This document shows, piece after piece, positions 1 to 12,000 of a stretch of 64,000 nt of DNA. The DNA lies in NCBI GenBank assembly GCA_015501055.1, contig JADNYV010000002.1, positions 496,001 to 560,000 of the forward strand, written 5' to 3'. The notes beneath the pieces were generated by a model, which did no database searches, had not been told where the DNA came from, and was given only the letters and a program-made list of their open reading frames with translations. The translations under genes and the position numbers were made by a program. Numbering within the stretch: the stretch's first letter is position 1; each line of letters starts with the position of its first letter. This stretch comes from Mucidula mucida (taxonomy: Eukaryota; Basidiomycota; Agaricomycetes; Agaricales; Physalacriaceae).

Positions 1-2213
1 TGATTGGATCTCCTCCAAACTAATATCACAATCAAGTCTCCACAATCCGATCTGCAACGCCTTATTAACTGTCACAAGCTTCTTCGATACAACCTTCAGC
101 CATCTGAAGTGACCGTCGAGGCAGAGTTATCTCGCGCTGACATTTACACGAAACACTACCTGGATGGTGTACAGCTTGGAAAGAATCTAGCAGTAACCGA
201 TCTGCAACCCGCAGACGACTTGGCGATATTAGCCGGTCACGTATTCGTCAATCTTTGGACGATGACCAACGAGGAGAAATATCTATACAACGCTGCTTCT
301 TTGCTGGAATATGCTGTTACTAGGAGTAAACCCTCGTTCCGGATACGGTTAATGCTTATACGAATATACCGCCTACTCGGTGAGATGTCAACGACTGTCG
401 AAGAGCGTTACTCACTCGAAAACAGGTGCTCCCGCTCCGGCGATAGAACACTATCGAGCAATGCAAATAAAGCAGATACAAAACGATACCCTGTCCCATT
501 TCCTTCTTTCTCGATCATCTCCCTTCTCACTAGCAGCCACTGGTGACCTGACTTTCATGACTGAGCATATAGAGTCATCCCAAATCTACCTCAGTAACAC
601 GCAAGACGTATGTATTAAACTGAACTTCTAGCCTCAAGATTTGCTCAACATTCTCATAGACTCCCGAATACGTAGTTCGGGCCTTCAACGGAGAAAAATA
701 CTCTCAGGTCTGTGCTATGTCAAGTACTGAGATGTATAACTGAAAAAACTACAGATACCTGAGTTTGTCATTTTTGAGAACCGGGTGGAATGTTCCCTAC
801 AGCGAAACATAGCCAAGCTTGAGCACACGCGCATGCGACTCGGCTTTGATTTGGTCTCTCCAGAAATTGTTGACATGGAGCTCATCGACTTGAAGTTCAT
901 ATTCGATCGTGGTACGTTCCTTCACAATCCGTCTTATTGCCTTCTTAGGTCTTTTTCAAGATCACTTCGACAACCGTGACTTTGATGTATTACCGAACTA
1001 TCAGCCTTGCTCCTCTCCATCTCTCAACGAGCAGACCATGTTATTCGGCAAGTCGGAAGGCGTATGTCCTCATTACCCATGTAATAGTTGTCGAGGTTTC
1101 TCATTGCTTTTTAGCAAGGTTGGCTTTGGTCCTTTTTGAAGGTTTACATTCGGGCCTTTCAGCACGCGAGCGACCTTGATGATACCGTGGAGGAGAAACT
1201 ATTGATCGGTGATCGACCAAAGGCGACAGAAGCCAACTCCAAACCGTTGAAAGAAAGACTTTGCAAACGAAGCGACGAGGAGCTTTCCGAGGTAATTCTC
1301 CCGCTCTTAAACGGGACGTCGACTAACGCATTGCGAGTTTAGCTGACCGAAGACGAGCTAACGTTCGTTCGGTATGCAGATGCATTGGCGGAGTGGTTAG
1401 AACCTCACCATGACTATGTCCGCCCCCCACCTGCAGTCGTTCTTGCAGAAGCGGCCAAGCAGACAGAGTTGAAGACTGGACATCCTCTGAAGGGTATTGA
1501 AATTCCAATCACGAATGGAAGCTCGCATAAGAAGGATGAGGAGGCACCACCCATGGCCGAACCACCTGCCCTTGTCACTTCCTTCTTCGACAGTATGTCT
1601 ATGATTTGTACCCCACATTGTACTGATGAACGACGCACTTAGGTATGACGGCTCGATTTGCGCAGGTTAAGTCTGAGCAATCACCAGCGGCGGCATTATA
1701 TGTCGCTGCACTTATGCAGGAGGTTCGTCTACTTTTTGGTTTCGGATGTTTTGATTCTCAGGTGGCACGCAGGCTTTCGTCCTCTTCATGCTCGAGACAT
1801 ATAGGTTCAAGAGCAACTCGGTCGTCAAAATTCACAAGCTTGGCAATGTACGTTCGTCCAGCGTGCTTTCATTTTTCTCTTGTTCACGTCAGGTCTAGTT
1901 GGTTGCGCATTTCAAGCCCATCAAAGCTCAAGCACTTGCTTCAATAAAGGACGTGGCTGACCAGCTAGTCAAGATGAGCGAGTCGGAAGGTACTGCTGAC
2001 CGAAGGAAGGAGATTGTAGAGTCCTGCGCTCAAGGCAGCATGAAGGAGGTATGCCCTCATAGCCATGTGTTCTAACGCAAAACTGATTATCATGTCCAGC
2101 TAGACCATGACTTCGTCCTCAATGTAGCAAAGAAGCTTTCGGACTCGAGGAAAGTCATGCTTGAAGGCTTTGGCAAAGGAATTACCCGAGTGGTGGCGAT
2201 GTATCCCAACTAA
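1..2213 (+). CDS. NAA25: NatB N-acetyltransferase auxiliary subunit (Mdm20/Naa25-like), 3' part
   Basis: The gene enters from the left edge, so the N-terminal half is missing; the stop is the TAA at 2211-2213. The first exon reads as a TPR-like helical protein (segment DDLAILAGHVFVNLW, then EEKYLYNAASLLEYA), which resembles the superhelical scaffold of Mdm20/Naa25. In the family this subunit holds the catalytic Naa20 and anchors NatB to ribosomes, for acetylation of Met-Asp/Glu/Asn N termini. The first clear intron runs from the GT near 397 to the AG before GTGCTCCCG near 427; at least six more short introns follow. The last exons encode a lysine-rich helix ending in VVAMYPN. The family assignment rests on overall helical pattern and remembered conserved segments rather than on a catalytic motif, so another TPR scaffold remains possible. 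Confidence 0.7.
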
Positions 2214-2379
2214 TGTCTTTGTTACGCTCGCAACGAGTACGTCTTGCATGAACATACTGTATCAAGTTAGTCGCAATGTGGAATCCCAACTCAATCATCC
2301 TGCTTGTACAGTCAAGTCTTGTTATCTACTCTTATAATAACACTTTCCCCCAGGGTAATTCTATTGTTGACTTTCTAGC

Positions 2380-3414
2380 TCACTTCTTGTCCGAGATGAC
2401 GAGGAAGGTCTGGTAAGGATATTCAAAAATGCCTTTGTCCTCGTCAATCCATTTCAGATCATCTCCGCGCGTAACAGTCTCTTTCACGTCTGCGAGCACC
2501 TTGGCTCGTACATCATCAGGAAGAGCCTGGATGTAGCTCTTGCTGTTCACCCTGTCAACCGTTAAGCCTACAGTCCCTTCCAGGACGTAGGAACACGTCT
2601 TCTCCACAGGAGGTTTGAAAAACTGCTTATACGAAGCAGTGTCGAAGGCCTGTCGCCAGAGACCAAGTCGGAATTGTGGCGTCCCCCCTTCATGCTGTTC
2701 ATAAGCGTTCCGGAGCTGGGAGACCCAGCGAGCGGCATTCCTGAGACCGCACAGTAAGCGCAAGCTTATGTGATGAATGGTGCGACGCATCCTTACCGAT
2801 CCTCCAAATTCCAAATGAAGGCAACGGTACCACCTGGTCTCAAGATTCTCGCAAACTCTGCGGAGGCGGCGTCGTAGTCAGGACACCAGTGGAATGCCTT
2901 GATTACAAATTCACTTGGCTGAAAGAGGTTGTGAAGTAGTTGGGAAGACTGACCTGTGCCACCGTGATCAAGTCAGCCCATCCATCTGGGATGCCGGTTT
3001 CGGTGAAGCTACCGTCAGACACGGTAACACGCTTATCATCGATGGTCTTGCTAAAGATTTCGCGCATCCCTGCGCTAGGCTCTACAGCTCTGATTTCTTT
3101 GATGGCGTCTGACCAGTCCGAGTGCTTGAGGAAAGCCCTCGTGAATATGCCGGTGCCAGCACCGATCCTGTGGTACTGTTCAGAAACTGTATCAGTACAT
3201 CGACGCGTAGAACGACATACTCGACGACATTGAGGGACGATTTGGTAGCGACTGCTTCTTTAATCGCAGCAATGGCATTTGCTTGATAGGATGGGCGCGC
3301 CCTGGATAAATGAGCTAGTGCAAGTGTTGTGGTGAACGTCAGGACCTACCGATCGTATAGCTCGTTGGTGCCGGATCCGAAACCTACCTGAGCGGTTTTG
3401 TGAACAGTAGACAT
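2380..3414 (-). CDS. SAM-dependent methyltransferase (Crg1/trans-aconitate methyltransferase-like)
   Basis: The start ATG at 3414 gives MSTVHKTAQVGFGSGTNELY. After two short introns comes the glycine-rich SAM-binding motif (IGAGTGIFTRAF, near residue 50), then an acidic loop (VEPSAGMREIF), the substrate-side segment AFHWCPDYDAA and ILRPGGTVAFIWNLED. The C-terminal exon carries no further recognised domain. The order matches fungal class I methyltransferases of the Crg1/Tmt1 type, which methylate small carboxylates or lipid-like molecules; the actual substrate cannot be read from sequence. It is transcribed away from the sphingosine kinase on the right, with 378 bp between the two starts. Four or five exons are needed, with conventional GT-AG borders. 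Confidence 0.85.
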
Positions 3415-3792
3415 GGCGCGGGTATGGGGAGAAGAGAGATAACAAAAGTACGAGTCACTTGATGTGCTATTTAAATAGGCCTTAGGGCCTTTAAGTTTGA
3501 CGCCATTGGCGGTACCGATGACACGACTTATGCGTATCGCAAGTCTGAGCATGGTACGACCTGATATTTGCCTGCTTTAGCCGGGAGTTGGCAGGGATGA
3601 GAGCAAGTCGTCAACTTGTCGTGTTGAAAGAGTCGCAGCCATATGCTAGTAGCAATGCTAGATTGCCGGAGCGCAGCGCGCTCATCTGTTAACCGGGAAC
3701 CCTGTTTGCCGTCAATCACCGCACAGGCAGCATTCTGTTTTTAATTCGGTTGGCACACTACGTGTCAAGCCAATAGCTGCGGTCGTCGGCAA
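3415..3792. promoter_or_regulatory. Divergent intergenic region, methyltransferase / sphingosine kinase
   Basis: This 378 bp lies between the two divergent start codons and should hold both promoters. I see no long open frame with coding character, no repeat and no motif I can name with confidence. Confidence 0.4.
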
Positions 3793-5764
3793 ATGGGACC
3801 CTCAACGCTAACTATTAATCTCGTTGCCTCAGGAAAGCCGGTGACGCTCACCAGTTCGGCTACTTCGCTTTCTGTCAAGAGCGACAAGAATAGTCAGTTC
3901 ACCACTGAGATCCAACCGGAACAGCGACTCACAGGACAGCCAGAAGTTAACAATATTCCGATACGCCAGGTTGTACAGGCTCATTATCAACAAGACAGTC
4001 AAATTCTGCAGGTTTCGTATGTGTGGAGGAAGAAAGCAAAGGGGCCTTCTTCGCTTGTCCGACTCGAAGGCAAAGTACAGGGAGAACTCACGACAGCTTC
4101 GGAATGGGCGGAGTCAGTAACAAAAGCAGCGTACGAAGGTTCGTGGCTAGTCTGTATCCGCTTTGCCTCCACTAACATTACGCCCAGACCTCGGAGTTAA
4201 ACGCCATCGACGCATCAAGGTTCTCGTCAATCCTTTTGGAGGCGTGGTACTTGTAATAAGCATTCCTCCATTTACCCGCAATTAACACGACTCTCCAGGG
4301 TAAAGGCGTTGCCATCTTCACAACGACTGTTGAGCCCATACTACGCGCCGCTGGTTGTACCTTGGATGTCCAACGTTCGTATGATTCCCTTGTTCGCGTC
4401 GGTCACTCAAGATGACGTTCAAACAGATACCAACCGTGGCGGTCACGCGTACGACATCGCGAAAGAGTTACCGCTCAGCTACGATGCCATCGTGAGCGTG
4501 TCGGGAGACGGCCTCATCCATGAAATTATGAACGGTTTTGCGCATCATGAACACCCCATGAAAGCGTTTGCCATTCCAATTGCGCCAATACCTACGGGAT
4601 CCGGCAACGGTCTGGCCCTAAACCTTCTTGGATTGGCGGTAGATATAACTGTTCCTTGAATTCCTCAAGATACTGACAGGAACAAGGATGGATTTGATGT
4701 CGTCCTTGCTGCCCTGAATGTTGTGAAAGGTAACTTTCTTTCTTGAACGCAGAAATCATGTGTGACGCGTGTAACTAGGGTTTCCTATGAAAATCGATGT
4801 ATTCTCTTTTGTGCAGAACGACACACGTACTATCTCGTTCATGAGTCAAGCAATGGGCCTTATGGCTGGTCCGTTACTGTCTTCACTTTGTGTTTCAGAC
4901 TATGATTCTGACCACTCATGGATAGACCTTGACATTGGAACCGACAACCTGAGATGGATGGGGGATACCCGATTCGTTTACGGACTGCTCAAAGGCTGTA
5001 AGTTTCTTGAGATTATGCTGCACCAAGAAACTGACGTGCATCTTGCAGTAATCCCTTTCAAGCCGTGCCCAGTCGAATTCTCTTACAAAGCAGCTGCCAA
5101 AGACAAGGATACAATGGCTCAAGAGGCCCTCGAGCGGCACAAGAATGACAGAATCGGCGCCACAGCGCCAGTATCTGCAGAGATTACCGAAGATAACGAT
5201 GCTTTCCCCAGTCTTCAACTCGATCACGACTTTGATGAATGGACGACTTTCAAAGAACCTCTTCTCTATTTGTACGCGGGCAAGGGTCCTTATGTCGCTC
5301 GGTTGGTCGTTTATTTATCCAATGTTTGCGCTAATCTTTGGCCTTTAGTGACTTTATGGCGTTCCCGGCATCCTTACCAGATGATGGACTAATCGACATT
5401 GTTGCCCAAGTTACGGTGCGTGTGAATTACTCTCTTAAAGTGGTGACTAACGGTATATTTTCAGTCAACTCGGGCAGACATACTTGGTGATCTAACTCAT
5501 GGTCCTCAAGGCGTTCACTTCTGGAAAAAAAGCGTATGTGCATTTCTGACGGCGACCGTCGAAATCTCACTTGTCTTCCAGTGTTCCTACATCAAGGCTC
5601 ATGCGTATCGAGTCAAACCATTGTCGCCAAAAGGAGCACTAGCGATCGACGGGGAGCCTTTTCCGTTTGAGCCTTTCTATGTAGAGGTGCACCCGAAACT
5701 CGCGACTCTTCTGAGTCCTCACGGATACTACGCTGCCGAGTTTCCTCAGAAACCTAAAGTTTAA
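3793..5764 (+). CDS. LCB4: Sphingosine (long-chain base) kinase
   Basis: The enzyme phosphorylates sphingoid bases with ATP to give sphingoid-base 1-phosphates, a step before lyase breakdown and a signalling branch of sphingolipid metabolism. The diacylglycerol-kinase catalytic fold is visible: YDAIVSVSGDGLIHEIMNG carries the SGDG loop, and PTGSGNGLALNLLG is the nucleotide-binding glycine loop. Further on are KIDVFSF, then MGLMA spliced to DLDIGTDNLRWMGDTRF (the conserved acidic segment that contacts the sphingoid head group), and the C-terminal AHAYRVKP and IDGEPFPFEPF motifs that close the lid domain. Seven or so short introns separate the exons. Start at 3793 (MGPSTLTINLV) is the first in-frame ATG; the stop is TAA at 5762-5764. 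Fungal LCB4/LCB5 have the same order but longer N termini. Confidence 0.9.
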
Positions 5765-5878
5765 CACTGACCTTTTATGTACAATCTATGATACTGAATA
5801 CCACCGACAAGATTTGTATACCCCTTCGCTATTTGAATCAATAGGTAGTTACACTATTATACATCCCGTTCCAGGTAC

Positions 5879-7705
5879 CTAATCCAGCTTGCAGAGGTCG
5901 TCTACGACTTCGCCCGCACGTATTCCCAAAATACTGAGGAGCGTATCGCTCAACCCATGAGTGGCTTCCTCCACACCCTGGAGATATATCCGCGACTTGA
6001 GCGTCTGTCCCTCGCTCGGAAGAAGACGGTATCCACGCGTGATGAAGATTTTGTGGGGATGGTCCAGTTGCGTCGCGGAGAGCGAAGGCGAGGTCGGCGG
6101 CGTGCTAATGTTGCTGCTCGAGTGGCTCGACGGCGTCGTGGATTCGTCAAACGACGACACGGTATCCCTAGTGTTCTCGTTTTCTGGCGCGAGGCGGCAA
6201 GTCTCCGGGTGGCATGCGGGTGAGAGGCCAAAGGCCTTGCCGACGGAGGACTCCTTGAGGAGATCGACCCAGAGGGTGCGCTGGTATCCCGTGGCGCAGA
6301 TGACGGCGTCGTATTTCTCGGTGGAGATGGCGCGGCTGATGATGTTTGGATGGTGAAGGTAAAGTCGCTGGCTTCGGGGTTGCTGCCTGGGGCGTCGACG
6401 GCGAGGATGTGGGAGTAGGTTTCGATGTTGATGAGGGGTGTTATGAAGTCAGAGGGGACGCCGGTACGTTTGGCAATGTCCTTGTCAACTTTCTGGCCGT
6501 AGATGACCTCGTATAGCTATAGGAGCGAGAAGTGAGTCGTGATGCCTCCGTGTAGGCATACTATACATACCGCTTCGAGTGTGATGGGATTCACGACACT
6601 GTAATTCGTGCTCTTGTACTCCCTGAGGCGCATTTGCCTCGTATTGGGAGAACTCAGAGAGTACCAATCGTTGGTAGCTTCACAGAGTATCAGCACATAG
6701 CTTTAGGGCGGTATATGATGCTGACCTGAGGGATCGAAAATCTCGTTCGCGAAGCCAGTATCGTCACTGGGTCGCAGTGCGCCCTTGCGGATGACCATGT
6801 TGATCGAATGCGGCGCACCCTTAGCGGGGATAGCAGCCAGCCGTTCCCGGAGGTTCAGTGTAACCTCAGCGGCCGATTGGCCCGAGCCGATCACGGCAAT
6901 GCGAAGGTTGTCCTTGCCCTTCGCAGTAATGGTCGACATGATAGAGTCGATGGAAGTCAAGAATGACGCGCTGTGTATGATCAGTGGGTGGTCGACAACT
7001 GTAGACATCGGGTGGGGGACGCGTCCAGTACCGCCAGGGGAGATGATGAGGTTCCCTGTGGCGGCATTTTCAGTAAACGAAAGAGATGAACGGTGGATGG
7101 CAGCATACGTGTACGACGCGAGGTTATTTCACCAGTGGTAAGGTTCTTACTGCGCACAATCACGATGCCGTCCGCATCGGTGTCAATGGCAACGACTTCG
7201 GTAGCAAAGGAGACTGGGATTCCGTGGTCCTGCACCCATTGCGCAGCCCAGGAAAGGTAGTCGGCATACTCCTTGCGGGTAGGAATGGTACTTCCGCGGT
7301 TGATAAAGTTGATCAACGGTCCTGGCTGTGCAGGTAGGACAAGAAGGTAATGGGGGACTGAGGAGAACGCAGAGTCGCGAGGTCCTTCATGAAACTGATT
7401 TGCATTTTGGCATCTGGCAGAAGCATACTATGGGGATAATACCCTCGTAAGTCCACGAAGAAGGCTAGGCGAAATGGACTTACCCTGGATGCCACGAAAA
7501 TTTTGCATGCTTCTCAATGAAGAGAATCTGGTTGAGAGGACATGAATCTGCTTCTGAGAGGGTTGTGAAGGTGATCAGAGACGAGAGGATGGAGAAGATA
7601 GATACTACGCACGAGGCGTGTCTCCACAATAGCTCCAGCAATAGCAATATTAGCAGGACCGAAGCCCAGTCCAATCAAGTCGAAGATACTGTCCGAGGAA
7701 GACAT
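5879..7705 (-). CDS. sidA: L-ornithine N5-monooxygenase, first enzyme of hydroxamate siderophore synthesis (apparent frameshift)
   Basis: The family hydroxylates the side-chain amine of L-ornithine using FAD, NADPH and O2; this commits ornithine to ferrichrome-type siderophores. Start ATG at 7705 gives [20 protein letters not shown], with the FAD-binding GxGPxN loop. Next are [20 protein letters not shown] and [20 protein letters not shown] (substrate/FAD contacts), [19 protein letters not shown], the NADPH-binding [17 protein letters not shown], then [14 protein letters not shown] and the C-terminal [17 protein letters not shown]. Introns are short. In the exon covering about 6360-6345 the frame changes between SDFTFTI and [15 protein letters not shown] without an intron; one extra A in the AAA run would restore it. 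No peptide synthetase or transporter partner lies in the window. Iron-GATA sites lie upstream. Confidence 0.9.
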
Positions 7706-8468
7706 TTTAGTGGTGGGAGAAAGAGATAAAACGAATACGGTTGCGTCCGCAGGCTTTTATAAGGAAGAATTCGGGGTATACCTAGCCAAGAAAGTAAATG
7801 TTGCACGAGTTTACGGAGCCGGCATTATGGCCATCCAGACGCAAACAGTTCCAAGATCAAGAAAAAAGATCCAGACACGCGCTCGTTTTCTCGAAAACGC
7901 GGGCTTGGGTTCCGAACTGGTCGAAGCTTGCACTTTAACATTGGGCAAAAACAAATTTGAAGCAGGAGTGTGCGTTCTGATTTGAAGGCATCATATCAGA
8001 TAACAAGATAAAACGCGATCAAATCTGATACCGGGTTATCTGATAACACAGGCCCAGCACCCGCCGCGATGGCGCAACTTTTAACGCCATGACTGTCCCA
8101 CAGTTTGGGTCCACCTGTTCAATTTAGATGGTCGGACACATGCGTCCGAAGTCTACAGGACCCGTTCATACCCGTTTCTGTCGCTGTCGAGGCCATGAAG
8201 TCTGCACAGGTCCAGACGGTAGACAGAGGGAGGCTTGGACTCGAAGAGTGTAGAACGCACGATATTGTGCCATCTCATTCAGTCTCCCTGAAAAGATGAA
8301 CGCCAAGGTCAGTTGGAGTATGTCATTATAGTAGCGGAAGGCATACCGCGAATACTCAGTTATGAGGAAGATTTCGAACTAAATCACGACAGGAAACAAG
8401 AACCAATAAGCATTGGCGTGCCGACACTCTGGAGTAAGTTGTAATTTGATAACAAGTCACCCCAGCTT
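7706..8468. other. Intergenic region between sidA and deaminase gene
   Basis: This 763 bp is upstream of sidA and downstream of the deaminase gene, as both are on the minus strand. Besides the GATA-site cluster I see only short open frames without coding character. It should hold the sidA promoter and leader and the deaminase 3' end. Confidence 0.5.
7995..8046. promoter_or_regulatory. Iron-responsive GATA-factor site cluster upstream of sidA
   Basis: Two exact ATCWGATAA elements and one near match lie in 52 bp, about 290 bp upstream of the sidA start. They are ATCAGATAA at 7995-8003, ATCTGATAC at 8023-8031 (last base off) and ATCTGATAA at 8038-8046. The last is part of the palindrome TTATCTGATAA (8036-8046), so it reads as a perfect site on both strands. 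ATCWGATAA is the published binding consensus of the fungal iron repressors Urbs1, SreA and Sre, which silence siderophore genes when iron is plentiful. Repression of sidA by iron is therefore the inferred role. Confidence 0.8.
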
Positions 8469-8987
8469 CTATTTCGAGCCGTGACCACGACGCGCTGCCT
8501 GCAAACTTTGCTCTTCAAGACCCTTGACCCAGATGACCTCGATCCCAGCATCTATAAGCTTGCGCGCGCCTTGACATGTTACGAAATCATCGGGTTCGCC
8601 GACACCGATGTAGCAGCGTTTGATTTTGGCCGCGATCAGGGCATCTGCGCAGGGTGCCAAACCCGATGTGCGAACAGAACAAGGCTCCAGTGTGGTGTAG
8701 ACGTCTAGGTGTGTCATGACCTCATCCAAGGAAGGCGGGGAGGATGATGGAAGTATGGAGGCGAGTTGAGTCTCTGTGATGTTGCGCAACTTGGCCAGGG
8801 CATTGGCTTCAGCATGGGTATTTCCGGGCAATTCACGCGAGAAACCGGTGGCAAGAATGGTGGGAGACTCTACAAAGGTGTCGGGGAGTACGAGGACACA
8901 TCCAACGCAGAATGCGGTCGGGGAGGGTTCACATTTTTCTGCTTCGGCTAAGGCGAGCTGCATAAACTTGAGTTGATGGTTGTCCAT
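8469..8987 (-). CDS. RibD/DRAP-type cytidine-deaminase-fold protein
   Basis: This is a single-exon gene of about 172 residues. The zinc site of the deaminase fold is complete: HAEANAL supplies the zinc His and the catalytic Glu, and LEPCSVRTSGLAPCADAL supplies the two zinc Cys. The long PC-x8-PC spacing is the form found in riboflavin-pathway deaminases (bacterial RibD, fungal Rib2) rather than in CMP or tRNA deaminases. The likely reaction is deamination of a pyrimidine riboflavin precursor, but the fungal paralogues also include deaminases of unknown substrate. I chose the second Met (MDNHQLKFMQLALAEAE, 8987) as start because it aligns with the first helix and leaves an 80 bp gap to SPT6. 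No reductase domain is attached. Confidence 0.8.
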   Translation of the reverse strand: MDNHQLKFMQLALAEAEKCEPSPTAFCVGCVLVLPDTFVESPTILATGFSRELPGNTHAEANALAKLRNITETQLASILPSSSPPSLDEVMTHLDVYTTLEPCSVRTSGLAPCADALIAAKIKRCYIGVGEPDDFVTCQGARKLIDAGIEVIWVKGLEEQSLQAARRGHGSK

Positions 8988-9067
8988 GATCAAGTTGCGC
9001 ACGTGGTCTGACTAAGCCAGTCTTGGTGGATTGCAGCGCTACAACAACTTGGCCTTGTACTACGAAC
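8988..9067. promoter_or_regulatory. Compact divergent promoter, deaminase / SPT6
   Basis: Only 80 bp separate the deaminase ATG on the minus strand from the SPT6 ATG on the plus strand. Both promoters and both 5' leaders must share this stretch or overlap the opposite gene. Confidence 0.55.
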
Positions 9068-12000
9068 ATGTCGTCGCCTGGAGCAATGGCTGCGTCTGTT
9101 GATGATGATGTAGAGATGCATGATCCTGAACGTGACGAGGAGGTCGACGGTGACGCCATCCAGCCGCATGGGGCCACAGACGACAGCTCGGAGGAGGAAG
9201 AGGACGATCCGGAAGAGGAGCGCAGGATAAAGGCTGGTTTCATTGTTGACGAGGAGGAGGAGGAAGAAGAGGAAGAGGAGAGGCGACCGAGGAAAAAGAG
9301 ACGGAAGCACAAGAAACAAAGTAAGAATGATTACTATTTTGAGTAAAATGGCTAATGCAAGCGTAGGCGAGGATAGCGAAGAACTGGACGAAGATGACCT
9401 TGACCTGATTACGGAAAGCACAGGACGAAAACGACACCCACGTCTTCAGCGTCTGCGACGGTATTCAAACTCTCCCCCGGCAGCTTCCTCCTCAAAGCGG
9501 GCCGTCATTGATTCCTCAGAGGATGACCTAGACGAAGCCGCAAATGCCGAGGACATTCACAACATCTGGGACGACGAAGAGCGTCGCGATGGAGAAGGTG
9601 ATCCAGAGGACGAGGACCTCGATGACTTTATAGACTGGGAAGATGAAGAAGAGGGTGGCGTTGGACAAGACGACATCAGCAGGGAAGAAAGGCGAAAACA
9701 GAAACAACGTCGCGACGACGAGCGCCGCAAGATTCGCTCTCTCCATCCAAACACGCTCGGTATAGATGCAAAGTGCACATCATTATCTCTTTTCTCTTCT
9801 TATGCTTACTTTGCCATTACAGTGCTTGGCAAGAAATGCACGATGTCTTTGGAAACGGGCACGACTACGACATCCATTTGAACGTGGACGACGCTCAGTT
9901 CGAGGAGGAGGAGTCCATGATGATCCCAAAAGACGACATGCGATTACACCATGTTGGTCAATTATTTTTGTCATCCTCCTCATACTCATCACGACTTAGG
10001 TCTTTGAACCATCTGTAATCAAAGCCAAAATGCTCACAGACGATGACGATATCATTCGACTCGCCGACATTCCCGAACGCATGCAGCTTGCTACCGCCTC
10101 CTTCTCTCAAAATTGGACCCTAATATCAACCTCCGACTTGACCGAGGCTGACCTTAACGGTGCCGCTCTTTGGGTCACTCAGCGCATCTCAGACAAGAAG
10201 AACAAGTCCTTCTTCAGTCCAGACGGCGAACTGCAATATCTCAAAGGCTACCTCGTCCTGGCTGTCACTGTTGTTCTTAGGCACATGTTCTTGGAGCATC
10301 TCGAAGTGCCCCATATATGGACCCATAAACGGGATCAAGTCATTCACTACGATTTCCAAAATCGCTCAAAACAAGAGTTGCTCAACCTTCCCGAACTCTG
10401 GAAGATTTACTCCCTTGGCCAGAAATATCGCGCTCTCGTCGATCGTAGAAACGCCCTACAAGCCATCTACACCCGTCTCCAGATCACCGACAAGTACTTT
10501 GAGGAGGAGATATTACCCCAGACGGATGGTGTCGAGGTAGTTGCTGATGCCTCGGAATGGTTGTCCATGATGCACAAAGACGACAAAGCAGATACTGGTT
10601 TCCATTTCCATGACGATGAAGAAATGGACGCTCCCAAGAAGCACAAGACACCGAGTAGGATATCCGTCTACGAGGTCACCAAGAAGACTATCGTTGCCCG
10701 TCTCGCTCAAGTATGACCACTCGTTTAACCTTGGAATCTCATATTAACGCTCCAGCAGGGCTTTGGTATCAAGCCTCAAGAAGTCGTTACCAATTTTATG
10801 GCCATGTCGCATGTTCATTTCATTGACAATCTCGAGCTCACGCCTATGCCGTATGCTGAACAGTTCGTTGACTCTGATCCGGCAAAGGCTGTTCCTGCCG
10901 AAGAACTATTACGCCAAGCACGAATGATTTTCGCAACCGAACTGGGCAAGGATCCCATACTTCGGAATTATGTTCGTCAGCATTTCAAGATGGACGCTGT
11001 TATCACAGTGCTGCCCACAGAGAAGGGCAAGATCAAGATTGACGAGCACAGTTATCGCTACGTATGTTCTCTTTCCGCTGTCGTTCTGGCCAGATTTTAA
11101 CGCATTCGGCAGAACTTCAAATACTCATGAACAAACCTGTTAATGAGATGTTGACCTCGTCACAGTTTCTTCGTATATTGGATGCTGAAAATCAGCACCT
11201 TATATCGGTGTCTGTGCTTCTTCCTCCCGATTCTCAATCAGTGCTCGAACGGCGGTTGAGTGATGCATTCACGTCGGACAGTTTCGACGAATCCGCGAAA
11301 GCATGGAACGAGGAGCGGTCTCTCATTGTACAGGAGGTCCTTGTTCAGCATCTCTTGCCGATGGGATCCAAGTGGGTAAGGGAGTATCTGCGGGATGAGG
11401 TTGAAGACTTTGTTGCCAACTCGTGTGCTTCGGCGCTTCGCAGGGTTAGTGATTGCAACTGTTTCCTTATTTATTTGGCTCAATCTGTCGCAGCGTGTCG
11501 ACGTGGCTCCCTACAGGACTCCAGAAATGGCATTCGGCGAGACCGCGTCAGTAATGGCAATGTCTTGGGGTAAGGGAGACCCGCAACGCGATGACATCAA
11601 TATCGTCTACTTGGACGAGGGTGGCCGTTTACGAGAGCAGACCAAAATCGACAACTTATACGACCAGGCTATGAGAGATGAATTCTTCGACCTTATCAAG
11701 CGCCGGCGACCAGATGTTATTGTGGTGGGTGGTTTCACAATAGCCACAGCAAAGTTGTCCGCCCGTCTCAAGGAGCTGCTTCGTGCCGGACCCAATCCCG
11801 ACCCCAACAATCTCGGTGCTCCTCCCGATCCCGATTTCCAGATTCCAGTCATCTACGTGCGAGACGAGGTTGCTCGGATCTTCCAGCACAGTCCCAGAGC
11901 CGTTGAAGAGTTCGGTCCAATTCCTGAAGTTGCCAAGTACTGTATCGGTATGGCACGATTCGTTCAGAATCCATTGAATGAGTATGCTGCCTTGGGTGCG

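Noticed and set aside
5879..9002. A siderophore biosynthetic cluster
   Set aside because: Only sidA is present. No peptide synthetase, acyltransferase or siderophore transporter lies nearby; the deaminase belongs to another pathway.
9240..9310. GA-rich microsatellite-like stretch in SPT6
   Set aside because: It encodes the Glu-rich region in frame and is explained by the protein.
8929..9437. Long antisense frames rich in Ser or Val/Leu opposite the SPT6 start
   Set aside because: They are shadows of the acidic Glu/Asp-rich N terminus of Spt6 on the other strand.
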